DNA from: a bacterium
Lineage (GTDB): Bacteria > Ratteibacteria > UBA8468 > B48-G9 > JAFGKM01
Direction of reading: 5' to 3'
DNA: 15,487 nucleotides
NCBI GenBank assembly: GCA_026416755.1
Contig: JAOAEP010000166.1
Coordinates: forward strand, 1 to 15,487
The position numbers and the translations under genes were made by a program. Below the pieces are notes generated by a model. The model did no database searches. It was given only the letters and a program-made list of their open reading frames with translations, and was not told the origin of the DNA. Shown here one piece after another: positions 1-6,976 of this stretch. The stretch's first letter is position 1. Each line of letters begins with the position of its first letter.

Positions 1-644
1 ACAGAAGCATCAGGAAGCCAAGTATGAAAAGGGAAAGTTGCTGACTTTGTGATAACTCCTATTAAAAATACAAAAAAAATAAAAGAAGAAATAGAATAAC
101 CACTCATTTTATAGAGAGAAAATGTACCTGTTTGTGAATATAAATATACAAAAGACAAAAACATTATTCCAGCACCACTTGTTGTTATCATAAATGCCTT
201 GTCTGCTTTCAAGAGATGGTCTTTTTCTCTGTAAAAACCAATCAATCGGTAAGATGAAAGCCCTGCAACTTCCCAAAAAAAATAAAGTGAAATCAGATTA
301 TCAGAAAATATAACTCCTAACATACTGCCAAGAAAAATTAATCCCCAAAAACTAAAATAATCTTTTTCTTCCTCCTTAAAATAACCAAAGGAATAAATGA
401 ATATTAAAAAAGCAATAAATGAAGATATAAGAGCAAAAATAAGTCCTATTTCATCACATAAAAATAAAATATCCCCTAACTCAAAAATTGTCTTATTTGT
501 TTCGTCAAATAAAAGAGGTAAATAGGCCGTTAACAAAACTTCAATAAATGCAATCAAACTAGCAATAAAAATAAAAAATTTTTTAGGGAAAATTTTTCCT
601 AAAACCACCCCTATAAATGGTAAAAATAAAATTAACATTAACAT
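1..644 (-). CDS. NuoL/MrpA-type proton-conducting membrane subunit, N-terminal part (cut by window edge)
   Basis: This is the first 214 residues of a polytopic inner-membrane protein of the antiporter-like family that drives ion pumping in complex I, Mrp antiporters and membrane-bound hydrogenases. Several hydrophobic segments are visible. The family hallmarks are present: a Trp-Glu pair (WEVAGLSSYRLIGFY, Glu about residue 125) and KSATFPFHTWLPDAS (Lys about residue 200), the buried acid and lysine of the proton path. The sequence resembles NuoL/MrpA more than NuoM or NuoN, but without the C-terminus and neighbours the complex cannot be named. The start at 644 has AGGAGA a few bases upstream; the ATG at 638 is an alternative. 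The gene is co-directional with the Memo gene but has its own promoter and a Rex-like operator. Family assignment is firm; the specific complex is not. Confidence 0.88.
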   Translation of the reverse strand, partial: MLMLILFLPFIGVVLGKIFPKKFFIFIASLIAFIEVLLTAYLPLLFDETNKTIFELGDILFLCDEIGLIFALISSFIAFLIFIYSFGYFKEEEKDYFSFWGLIFLGSMLGVIFSDNLISLYFFWEVAGLSSYRLIGFYREKDHLLKADKAFMITTSGAGIMFLSFVYLYSQTGTFSLYKMSGYSISSFIFFVFLIGVITKSATFPFHTWLPDAS

Positions 645-659
645 ACTTTCTCCTAAACT

Positions 660-677
660 TTGTGAAAAATTTCACAA
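660..677. promoter_or_regulatory. Rex-type redox operator (TTGTGAA-N4-TTCACAA)
   Basis: The sequence TTGTGAA, AAAT, TTCACAA is a perfect dyad (extendable to 659-678 as TTTGTGAAA-AA-TTTCACAAA). It matches the known consensus of the NADH/NAD+-sensing repressor Rex. It lies 16 nt upstream of the start codon of the NuoL-like gene and just downstream of the predicted transcription start, where a bound repressor would block transcription. The same bases also fit the CRP-type pattern TGTGA-N6-TCACA, so a CRP/FNR-family regulator is the alternative. The electron-transport context favours Rex. Confidence 0.72.
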
Positions 678-695
678 ACAATAATTAAAATAAAT

Positions 696-722
696 ATTAT
701 AATTTTAATTTTTAAATGTCAA
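696..722 (-). promoter_or_regulatory. Sigma-70-like promoter of the NuoL-like gene
   Basis: On the minus strand a perfect -35 TTGACA (722-717) precedes a perfect TATAAT (701-696). The spacer is only 15 nt; a 17-nt register would use TAATAT instead. The predicted start falls near 687-690, placing the Rex-like dyad about 10-30 nt downstream. The TGA stop codon of the upstream Memo-AMMECR1 gene (721-719) lies inside the -35 hexamer, so the two genes abut yet the downstream one is separately controlled. Confidence 0.55.
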
Positions 723-2170
723 AAATTTCTAAATTCCTCTTCACTAAAGACTTCTGCTTGAAATATATACAGTTCTGTTTTTGGATCTTTCCAAGAGTCC
801 GGAGGTAAACCTGCCTTATGAGAACATAAATAACTTAAAAATTCTTCTTTTGTCCATCCTGTTTCTTCTGCAACTTGGGGTAAAAAAACACCTTGATTAA
901 AACCTCTTTTAACAATAACTCCATCTCTTCCAAGAACAATTTCATCAGCACTTTTTACTTTTTTGGGAACAGTTAAAACAGATATTTCAATCTCTATATC
1001 TTTTAATTCCTCATATTTTACAGGTTCAAATCTTGGGTCTTTTGTTGCTGAATTAATTGCCATTGTCCTTACGGCTAAATAAAGAGATTCAACTGGTTCT
1101 ATGTATCCAATACAACCTCTCAAATTTCCCTTTTTTCTCAATGTAACAAAAACTCCTCTTTTTTCCATTAAAACAGGGTCTTCAATTTTAAGTTCTGGAA
1201 GTTTTTTACCACTCAAGTAAAATTCCAGTGTTTCTCTTGCAATTTTCAATAGTAATTTTTTTTGTTGTTCTGTTAACATATCTCCTCCTTTTTTATCTTT
1301 TTTTAATATAACAATTGATGCATACCCTACTACGCTATTTCTGTCGCCACCTGTATCTCCAGAATTTGCATAATTTAAAACCTTAACTTCATAATCAGAA
1401 AATTTTTCAGCAATTTTAAGTAAAGTAAAAACACCAGCATCTCCACACATTTCAATTTTTCTTTTTGAAAGATAAGAATAAATTAAGTTTATATTTTTTG
1501 ATTTTAATGTTTCAAGTAAGAGACCATCTTTTTGTTTAGCAATTTCATATGGATTATAATGGGAAAGATCTGTACTTACAACTATAACCCAACTTTTTCT
1601 ATTTTTCAAAACTTCATATAAATCATTTGCGATTGACATAATATTTTCTTTTGATGAATCACCAAGTAAAATAGGAAATATTTTAAAATTCTTTAAAATA
1701 TACTGCAAAAATGGTATTTCTACTTCAATAGAATGTTCATAATCGAGTATTGTTTTATTCACTATAAAATTTTTTTTCTTATATAAATATTCAAAAATAT
1801 CCTTTTCTATCTCAACTTTCCCCAAAGGTGTTTCCCATCCATTTCTATCATCAATTATAGCACCTTTAAAATATGCTTTGTGACTTCTCCCAATTAAAAT
1901 AACTGTTTTAACATTCAAATTTTCAAGTAGTTTGAAAGAATATGCTGCAACCTGTCCTGAATAAATATACCCTGCATGTGGAACTATTATTCCCAAGATT
2001 TTTTCATTATCTATTTTTTCTGTATAATTTACATTTTTAAAAAAGTTATCAAGTTGTATTTTTAGTTCTTCTCTTTTTGATGGATAAAATGAACCTGAAT
2101 AAGTAGGTTTTCTATATTCTTGAGAAAAAATTGAAAAAACAAATAATAAGAAAATCAAAAATTTTTTCAT
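719..2170 (-). CDS. amrB/amrA: Memo-AMMECR1 fusion (AmmeMemoRadiSam system proteins B and A) with signal peptide
   Basis: The 483-residue protein has an apparent signal peptide (1-16, MKKFLIFLLFVFSIFS), a Memo domain (about 19-293) and an AMMECR1 domain (298-483). The Memo part keeps the LigB-like metal-site residues: His65 in VPHAGY, His97 in GRSH, the TDLSHY segment (200-205) and Cys242 in MCGDAG, which match human MEMO1 His49, His81 and Cys244. The AMMECR1 part has the signature LRGCIG (350-355). The biochemical role of the three-gene AmmeMemoRadiSam set is not established. I chose ATG 2170 over ATG 2176: AAGGAG sits 7 nt before 2170 but 1 nt before 2176, and 2170 gives a classic ATGA overlap with the amrS stop, implying translational coupling. 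Memo-AMMECR1 fusions are known; the export signal is unusual. The domain junction has an internal ribosome-binding site (separate entry). Confidence 0.93.
   Translation of the reverse strand: MKKFLIFLLFVFSIFSQEYRKPTYSGSFYPSKREELKIQLDNFFKNVNYTEKIDNEKILGIIVPHAGYIYSGQVAAYSFKLLENLNVKTVILIGRSHKAYFKGAIIDDRNGWETPLGKVEIEKDIFEYLYKKKNFIVNKTILDYEHSIEVEIPFLQYILKNFKIFPILLGDSSKENIMSIANDLYEVLKNRKSWVIVVSTDLSHYNPYEIAKQKDGLLLETLKSKNINLIYSYLSKRKIEMCGDAGVFTLLKIAEKFSDYEVKVLNYANSGDTGGDRNSVVGYASIVILKKDKKGGDMLTEQQKKLLLKIARETLEFYLSGKKLPELKIEDPVLMEKRGVFVTLRKKGNLRGCIGYIEPVESLYLAVRTMAINSATKDPRFEPVKYEELKDIEIEISVLTVPKKVKSADEIVLGRDGVIVKRGFNQGVFLPQVAEETGWTKEEFLSYLCSHKAGLPPDSWKDPKTELYIFQAEVFSEEEFRNF
1277..1288 (-). promoter_or_regulatory. 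Internal Shine-Dalgarno and start codon at the Memo/AMMECR1 junction
   Basis: GGAGG (1288-1284) lies 4 nt before an in-frame ATG (1279-1277, Met298) exactly where a free-standing AMMECR1 protein would begin (MLTEQQKKLL). Initiation here would yield a 186-residue AMMECR1 protein without the signal peptide. Directly upstream are runs of six and seven A on the coding strand (1289-1294 and 1298-1304). Confidence 0.55.
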
Positions 2171-3252
2171 TGCCATACTCCTTCAATTTTTGTTTTACAG
2201 AACTTACATTTTCCATTTATTATATTATTTTCACTAACAAAAAAACCACTTCTTTTAATTAATGTTTTACTACATTTAGGACAATAAGTATTTTCAAATT
2301 GTGAATTTTCAACATTACCAATATAGACATATTTCAACCCAACTTCTTTTGCTACTTTTACTGCTTTTTCAAGTGTCTCAACAGGGGTAGAGGGGATATG
2401 AAGCATTAGATATCTTGGATGAAATCTTGAAAAATGTAATGGGACATCTTCTCCAAGGTTATTTTTTATCCATTGGCACATTTTTTTTATTTCTTCAAGA
2501 TTATCATTATATCCCGGGACTACTAAATTTGTTATTTCAACCCATACTTTATTTTTCTTAAGAACTTTTAAAGTATTTAAAACTACATTAAGTTCGCCCT
2601 CACAGATATTTCTATAGTAATCATCATTAAAACCTTTAAGGTCAACATTTGCAGCATCTATATATTTACATAAATTTTCAAGTGGTTCAGAATTTATAAA
2701 ACCAGCAGTATGCATTATATTTTTTATCCCTTTTGATTTTGCTATTTTTGCTGTATCAATCATATATTCATAAAAATTCACTGGTTCAGAATAAGTATAG
2801 GCAATTGAAGGACATTTGTATTTTATTGCATATTCAACAACTTTCTCAGGAGACAAATAAATATTTCTTGTTTCCTCAGGAGTAACTTGAGAAATTTCCC
2901 AGTTTTGACAGAACTTACATCTTAATGAACATCCAGCAGAAGCAATAGAAAATGTCCATGTTGAAGGTAAGAAATGATAAAATGGTTTTTTTTCAATTGG
3001 ATCAATTGCAACAGAGCATGGATTTGAATAACCCATTGAGTACAAAGTTCCATCTATGTTTTTTCTTGCTCTACAAAATCCATATTTCCCAGATTGAATT
3101 ACACAATTTTTAGGACATAAAAAACATTGAACAAGTTTATTTTCAAGTCTTTTATAAAAAGATGCTTCTTTCTTCTGTGCTGAAATAGAAAAAGAAAAAA
3201 GGAATAAAAACAAAATTATATTTTTCTTAATCTTTCCCTTATGTATTTGCAA
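2167..3252 (-). CDS. amrS: AmmeMemoRadiSam system radical SAM enzyme with N-terminal export signal
   Basis: The 361-residue protein has the radical SAM cluster motif CxxxCxxC (Cys108, Cys112, Cys115 in GCSLRCKFCQNWE). An N-terminal cysteine group (CFLCPKNC, 43-50, plus Cys60) and a C-terminal zinc-ribbon-like pair (CPKC and CKFC) are typical of this PflA-related family. A basic n-region and hydrophobic stretch (about 5-25, ending FSISA before Q26) form a likely signal peptide or membrane anchor, fused directly ahead of the usual family start (KEASFYKRLENK). I chose TTG 3252 because GGAGG lies 7 nt upstream; TTG 3267 has no ribosome-binding site, and the next Met is residue 73. The start overlaps the Mut7-C gene by 37 nt and the stop overlaps the Memo start (ATGA). 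The substrate is unknown. The operon partner Memo-AMMECR1 also has a signal peptide. Confidence 0.93.
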   Translation of the reverse strand: MQIHKGKIKKNIILFLFLFSFSISAQKKEASFYKRLENKLVQCFLCPKNCVIQSGKYGFCRARKNIDGTLYSMGYSNPCSVAIDPIEKKPFYHFLPSTWTFSIASAGCSLRCKFCQNWEISQVTPEETRNIYLSPEKVVEYAIKYKCPSIAYTYSEPVNFYEYMIDTAKIAKSKGIKNIMHTAGFINSEPLENLCKYIDAANVDLKGFNDDYYRNICEGELNVVLNTLKVLKKNKVWVEITNLVVPGYNDNLEEIKKMCQWIKNNLGEDVPLHFSRFHPRYLMLHIPSTPVETLEKAVKVAKEVGLKYVYIGNVENSQFENTYCPKCSKTLIKRSGFFVSENNIINGKCKFCKTKIEGVWQ

Positions 3253-3665
3253 TGGTCTCCCTCCCAATAAATCTTATTACATTTTTTACATATTGCAAAT
3301 TCTTCTTTTTTGATATAGACATATTCAGGAACAAAATTTTTCACTTTTTCTTTTTCAATTCTTTCAAGTTCTGTATTACAAATTGAACATCTTTTAAAAA
3401 GATTTTTTTCTTTTATCTCAAGGTTAAACTTCTTAATTACTTCTTCAAATTGAGTGTATGTATTTTCTCCTTCTATGTAAAATACAATTTCTGGATAGTT
3501 TTCAGCAAGTTTTTTATCTTTTGTTAAAACAATCCTATTTTCTTTTTCAGCAATCCTTATAATTTCAATTTTTCTTGAAGTATTTAAATATAATGTATCA
3601 TAACCAATTAATCTTAGCCACCTTGCAAGTCCACCACACATCCCATCAGTAATAAATTTAACCAT
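3216..3665 (-). CDS. Mut7-C family PIN-like RNase with C-terminal zinc ribbon
   Basis: This 149-residue protein matches the Mut7-C domain: FITDGMCGGLARWLRLIGYDT near the N-terminus (Asp7 is the first expected metal-binding acid) and LTKDKKL (about 47-53) as the second acidic site of PIN-like nucleases. A C-terminal zinc ribbon follows (CSIC and CKKC). The family is predicted to cut RNA; targets are unknown. The ATG is only 4 nt downstream of the tRNA-Met 3' base, and the preceding bases are the pyrimidine-rich tRNA acceptor arm, so there is no Shine-Dalgarno. No other start lies before Asp7. Once the tRNA is processed, the message would begin 5'-CAAAAUG. The gene sits between tRNA-Met and amrS in the same transcription direction. 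Domain call is confident; the role is inferred. Confidence 0.88.
   Translation of the reverse strand: MVKFITDGMCGGLARWLRLIGYDTLYLNTSRKIEIIRIAEKENRIVLTKDKKLAENYPEIVFYIEGENTYTQFEEVIKKFNLEIKEKNLFKRCSICNTELERIEKEKVKNFVPEYVYIKKEEFAICKKCNKIYWEGDHCKYIRERLRKI
3257..3264 (-). promoter_or_regulatory. Ribosome-binding site deciding the amrS start
   Basis: GGAGGGAG on the minus strand ends 4 nt before the TTG at 3252, with the GGAGG core 7 nt away. It lies inside the 3' end of the Mut7-C gene (codons for W-E-G-D), so amrS translation starts within the preceding gene. Confidence 0.7.
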
Positions 3666-3669
3666 TTTG

Positions 3670-3741
3670 TGGCGGGATGGGGATTTGAACCCCAGACATA
3701 CCGGGTATGAGCCGGCTGCTCTGCCACTGAGCTACCCCGCC
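3670..3741 (-). tRNA. tRNA-Met (CAT), elongator
   Basis: A full 72-nt cloverleaf reads on the minus strand: acceptor GGCGGGG with TCCCGCC, D-arm GCTC...GAGC, anticodon stem GCCGG/CCGGT with loop CTCATAC, T-arm TGGGG-TTCAAAT-CCCCA, and discriminator A. The G1-C72 pair excludes the initiator. A CAT anticodon could also be the lysidine-modified tRNA-Ile2, but C38 in the loop and the GGCGGNGTAGCTCAG 5' half fit elongator Met better. CCA is not encoded. It sits 19 nt after rdgB and 4 nt before the Mut7-C gene. Confidence 0.95.
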
Positions 3742-3751
3742 TTAAATATTT

Positions 3752-3781
3752 ATTTTACCTTTATTTTAGTTTATTTATCAA
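3752..3781 (-). promoter_or_regulatory. Probable promoter for tRNA-Met and downstream genes
   Basis: TTGATA (3781-3776), an 18-nt spacer and TAAAAT (3757-3752) each match consensus at 5 of 6 bases on the minus strand. The -35 and most of the spacer lie inside the last codons of rdgB. The predicted start is about 4 nt before the tRNA 5' end, the same spacing style as the tRNA-Ala promoter at 8059-8087. It would also drive Mut7-C, amrS and memo. Confidence 0.55.
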
Positions 3782-4351
3782 ATAATATTTTAGTTGTTGA
3801 AATGCTTTTTTTCTATGACTTATCTTATTTTTTTCTTCAAAAGTTAATTCTGCAAATGTTTTACCAATTTCAGGAATTTCAAAAATTGGGTCATATCCAA
3901 AACCATTGTTACCTCTTGGTTGAAAAGTAATAATTCCTTCTATTTCTCCTTTAAAAAACTTTTTTTCCCCTTTACCAATAAGGCATGCAATTGTAACAAA
4001 TTTTGCTTTTCTTTCTTTCTTTTCTTTTATATTTTTCATCATTTCAAGAAGTTTCTCTATATTTTTTTTGTCATTTCTACTACCTGAAAATATTGCAGAA
4101 GATACTCCTGGAAGCCCATTTAGTTTTTCAACAAAAAGTCCAGAATCCTCTCCAACAATATAACTATCTTTTATATATCTACTTAAATATTCGCATTTTA
4201 AATAAGCATTCTCTTCAAGAGTTAATCCTGTTTCTTCTGGAAATTCTATGTAATCAGGGACTGGTAAAACTTCAATTTCATCCCCTATTATATATCTTAT
4301 TTCCTCTAATTTGTTTTTGTTTTTAGTGGCCAAGTAAAAATATAATTTCAT
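3761..4351 (-). CDS. rdgB: Non-canonical purine NTP pyrophosphatase (RdgB/HAM1 family)
   Basis: The 196-residue protein hydrolyses dITP, XTP and related deaminated nucleotides to monophosphates, keeping them out of DNA and RNA. Diagnostic motifs are present in order: LATKNKNKLEEI (about 7-18) for substrate binding, GEDSGLFVEKLNGLPGVSSAIFSG containing the catalytic acidic segment, PRGNNGFGYDPIF, and SHRKKAF near the C-terminus. Length is normal for the family. The start overlaps rph by 29 nt with only a weak GAAAG just before the ATG, so translation is probably coupled to rph. An rph-rdgB arrangement is common in bacteria. Confidence 0.95.
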   Translation of the reverse strand: MKLYFYLATKNKNKLEEIRYIIGDEIEVLPVPDYIEFPEETGLTLEENAYLKCEYLSRYIKDSYIVGEDSGLFVEKLNGLPGVSSAIFSGSRNDKKNIEKLLEMMKNIKEKKERKAKFVTIACLIGKGEKKFFKGEIEGIITFQPRGNNGFGYDPIFEIPEIGKTFAELTFEEKNKISHRKKAFQQLKYYLINKLK

Positions 4352-5063
4352 CTTTCAATATTTGTTTTTCTATCTCAATTATTTTATTTATACCTTTTTC
4401 TGCAACTATCAATAATTGTTCAAGTTGTTTTTTGGTAAATGGATAACCTTCTGCTGTCCCCTGAATCTCCACAAATTCTCCATTTCCTGTCATAACTATA
4501 TTTAGGTCAACTGATGCTAACGAATCTTCTGAATAATCAAGGTCGAGTAATATATTTCCATAAACAATTCCAACACTAATTGCACCAATATAATCTTTAA
4601 GAACAGGCACATTAATTAAACCAGCTTTTTTCAATTTATTCAAACATTCAACAAGAGCAACAAACCCACCAATAACTCCTGCTACTCTCGTTCCTCCATC
4701 TGCTTGTATTACATCACAATCTACCCAAAATGTTCTTTCTCCAATTCGTTTTAAGTCAACAACTCCTCTTAATGACCTTCCTATCATTCTTTGTATCTCC
4801 TGAGTTCTTCCAGAAGAAATGGAACTTCTTGGTATTCTATCCTGTGTTGAAGAAGGTAAAAGAGAATATTCAGCAGTAATCCATCCATTTCCTGTATCTT
4901 TAAGCCATTGAGGAACTTTATCTTCATAATTAACAGCACATAAAACTTTTGTATCTCCCATTTCTATCAAACAAGAACCAGAAGCATACTTTAAAAATCC
5001 TTTTGTTATTTTAATTTCCCTTATTTCATCATACATTCTATTCCCTTTTCTTTTTATTTCCAT
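4323..5063 (-). CDS. rph: RNase PH, phosphorolytic 3' exoribonuclease
   Basis: The 246-residue protein trims tRNA precursor 3' ends by phosphorolysis and works as a hexamer ring in the cytoplasm. Clear family blocks are GDTKVLCAV near residue 40, GWITAEYSLLPSST, SGRTQEIQRMIGRSLR with the conserved arginines, CDVIQADGGTRVAGVIGG with the phosphate-binding GGTR, and VDLNIVMTGNGEFVEIQGTAEG. Length fits. A strong AGGAGG lies 8 nt before ATG 5063, and the start overlaps the lptD stop by 10 nt. It lies upstream of, and in the same direction as, a tRNA gene lacking encoded CCA, a class of substrate it could process. Confidence 0.96.
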   Translation of the reverse strand: MEIKRKGNRMYDEIREIKITKGFLKYASGSCLIEMGDTKVLCAVNYEDKVPQWLKDTGNGWITAEYSLLPSSTQDRIPRSSISSGRTQEIQRMIGRSLRGVVDLKRIGERTFWVDCDVIQADGGTRVAGVIGGFVALVECLNKLKKAGLINVPVLKDYIGAISVGIVYGNILLDLDYSEDSLASVDLNIVMTGNGEFVEIQGTAEGYPFTKKQLEQLLIVAEKGINKIIEIEKQILKDEIIFLLGH

Positions 5064-6976
5064 TTTTTAAACCTCCTTTCCCAATTATTTTCAAAAAATA
5101 TAGAAGGAGTAACAAAAATATAAAATGAAAAATTTTCTTTATCTTTTGAAACCTTCAAAGAAACTGTTAAACAATGTATCTTTTTCCATATTTCATATGT
5201 ATGATATATCAATTCATCTGACTTAAAGTCATAAAATAACCCTATTCTATATTGCCAGTCGTTCTTTAATGATTGTTCCCACCATGTTTCTAAACCTAAA
5301 ATATTTGAAGCGTCCTCAAATCTTGTTCCTATTGAAAATTTATAATTTTTATCTTCATATGAAATTGTATTTACACCAAATTTATAAATATTTTCTCCAT
5401 TTTCTAAACCCCATTCATTGTCTCCTTCCAATTTTAACTTCTTTATAGTTAGGTCATATTTTAAAAATATATTCTCAATTTTATTTCTGTCTATAGAATA
5501 TTCATTTTCAATTTCAAAACTTCCTTTTGAATCATTTTTTAAATCTATATTCCATAAAAAGGAAGAACGAAGAAAATTTCCTTCATTTTTATTCTCAAAT
5601 TCATCAAATTGAATAAGTTGGTTTGGTTGATATTTCGTATTTCTTTTGAATATTGATATTGAAGGTGTAAAAAATATATTATTATCATTAAAAAGTTTAT
5701 AAAAATTTGTTGAAAAATTTATACCAAATTCACCAATATAATTAAGTTTATCAAAATTAGAGTTCTCATAATTTAATGTGGAAAAAGAAAGATAAGGTCT
5801 AATTGAAAAATAAGGTAAATCTTTTTTATATGTGAAATTTAAATTATTTAAAATTCTTAAATAATTATCATCCTCTTTGAGAAAATTTGTGAATCTAAAA
5901 TCATAACTAAAAAAGATAGGTGTATCAAAAATATTTCTGTAAGGTATAAAATATCTTATCTCTGGTAGTTTTTCAACTTTTAAAATTTCTTCTTTTGCAT
6001 TTTCCACCAAAGAAAAACCAAATATTCCTTCACCTAATTTTCTTGTTAAGGAAAAATAATTAAATGTCTTTGATTTTTCTAAATATTTTTCTTTAAAAAA
6101 ATCAATAAAAAATTCATTATTTTCCATCCATCTCCAATCAATTACAATCTTATTTTCACCTATATTTTTATTCATCTCTAAGTATATTCCAGATAAAATT
6201 TCTTCATCCCATTTTTTAAGAAAAAATGAATTAACCTCCAATTTATTTTCTTCAGAAAAAATACCAACTCCTACTCCAACTCCCTTTTGACCTATTGATA
6301 TCTTTTCATTCATTAAAAAATCTTCTTCTGTTCCAATTCTATGAAAAAAGGAAAACCCCAAAAATGGCCCTGTTCTTGTTTTATATTCAATTGATGGTAT
6401 AAAAGATGGTTTTTTTAATTTAAGGTCAAATTTAAAAAAAGGAAGATAAAAAACATTAAAATTATCTCCAAAAATAATTTTTACTTTTTCACATCTTAAA
6501 TATTCTTTACCTTTCCAATATTCAATCTTACCCACTTGAAATCTATAATGAGTTTTTTCTTCAATATCACAAGTAGTAATATATCCATTTAAAAGTTTAA
6601 AAAATTCTCCGTCTCTTTCAATTTTTTGTGTTTTCCCATAAAAAGGTTCCACTTTGAATCTAACATTATAAAAAATTCCTTTTTCTTCAACTAAATTATA
6701 TTCAATACTTTCTGCTTGAAAATTACCGAAATCAGATATAATTTCAACTCCATCTTTGCATTCTATAAGATTATCTTTTCTATTAAAAATACCTTTATTT
6801 GTTTTAAATATAATATTTTTGTAAGAAATTACCACATTGCCTTCCATATAAATTTTTTCTATTTCTCCCTCTTCACTAAAAATTATCTTAATCTGATCTC
6901 CTTTATATTTTATTTCCTCTGAATGAACTATAATTGAAAGAAATAAAGAAAGAAAGAAAAAAGTGTTATATTTCAT
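5054..6976 (-). CDS. lptD: LPS-assembly outer-membrane protein LptD (OstA/Imp family)
   Basis: The 640-residue protein has a signal peptide (about 1-19, MKYNTFFFLSLFLSIIVHS) and an LptA/OstA-like N-terminal domain (about 20-115). A long beta-strand-rich region follows, consistent with the outer-membrane barrel. The bridging segment (TTCDIEEKTHYRF, then CEKVKIIFGDNFNVFYLPFFKF) is typical of LptD. With LptE it inserts LPS into the outer leaflet, implying a diderm envelope. It is shorter than the roughly 780-residue proteobacterial protein, as in many other phyla. I chose ATG 6976 because it begins a clean signal peptide; an in-frame TTG at 6994 is possible. There is no strong Shine-Dalgarno, and the start overlaps the kinase gene by 11 nt. 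Family is likely; divergence lowers certainty slightly. Confidence 0.85.
   Translation of the reverse strand: MKYNTFFFLSLFLSIIVHSEEIKYKGDQIKIIFSEEGEIEKIYMEGNVVISYKNIIFKTNKGIFNRKDNLIECKDGVEIISDFGNFQAESIEYNLVEEKGIFYNVRFKVEPFYGKTQKIERDGEFFKLLNGYITTCDIEEKTHYRFQVGKIEYWKGKEYLRCEKVKIIFGDNFNVFYLPFFKFDLKLKKPSFIPSIEYKTRTGPFLGFSFFHRIGTEEDFLMNEKISIGQKGVGVGVGIFSEENKLEVNSFFLKKWDEEILSGIYLEMNKNIGENKIVIDWRWMENNEFFIDFFKEKYLEKSKTFNYFSLTRKLGEGIFGFSLVENAKEEILKVEKLPEIRYFIPYRNIFDTPIFFSYDFRFTNFLKEDDNYLRILNNLNFTYKKDLPYFSIRPYLSFSTLNYENSNFDKLNYIGEFGINFSTNFYKLFNDNNIFFTPSISIFKRNTKYQPNQLIQFDEFENKNEGNFLRSSFLWNIDLKNDSKGSFEIENEYSIDRNKIENIFLKYDLTIKKLKLEGDNEWGLENGENIYKFGVNTISYEDKNYKFSIGTRFEDASNILGLETWWEQSLKNDWQYRIGLFYDFKSDELIYHTYEIWKKIHCLTVSLKVSKDKENFSFYIFVTPSIFFENNWERRFKKWK

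Noticed and set aside
3253..3267. Upstream TTG start for amrS adding five residues (MGGRP)
   Set aside because: No Shine-Dalgarno precedes it; those five codons are themselves the GGAGGGAG ribosome-binding site and spacer for the TTG at 3252.
3670..3741. Initiator tRNA-fMet or lysidine tRNA-Ile2 for the CAT-anticodon tRNA
   Set aside because: The first pair is G-C rather than the initiator mismatch, and the anticodon loop ending in C38 with a GGCGGNGTAGCTCAG 5' half fits elongator Met better than Ile2. Ile2 is not fully excluded without identity-element scoring.
3667..3930. Plus-strand open frame beginning MWRDGDLNPRHTGYEPAALPLSYPA
   Set aside because: This is the well-known spurious translation of the complementary strand of a tRNA gene followed by antisense rdgB sequence.
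4003..4326. Plus-strand open frame of 107 codons opposite rdgB
   Set aside because: It lies wholly antisense to a gene with clear RdgB motifs, is rich in Phe/Leu/Tyr as expected from complementary AT-rich codons, and has no recognisable domain.
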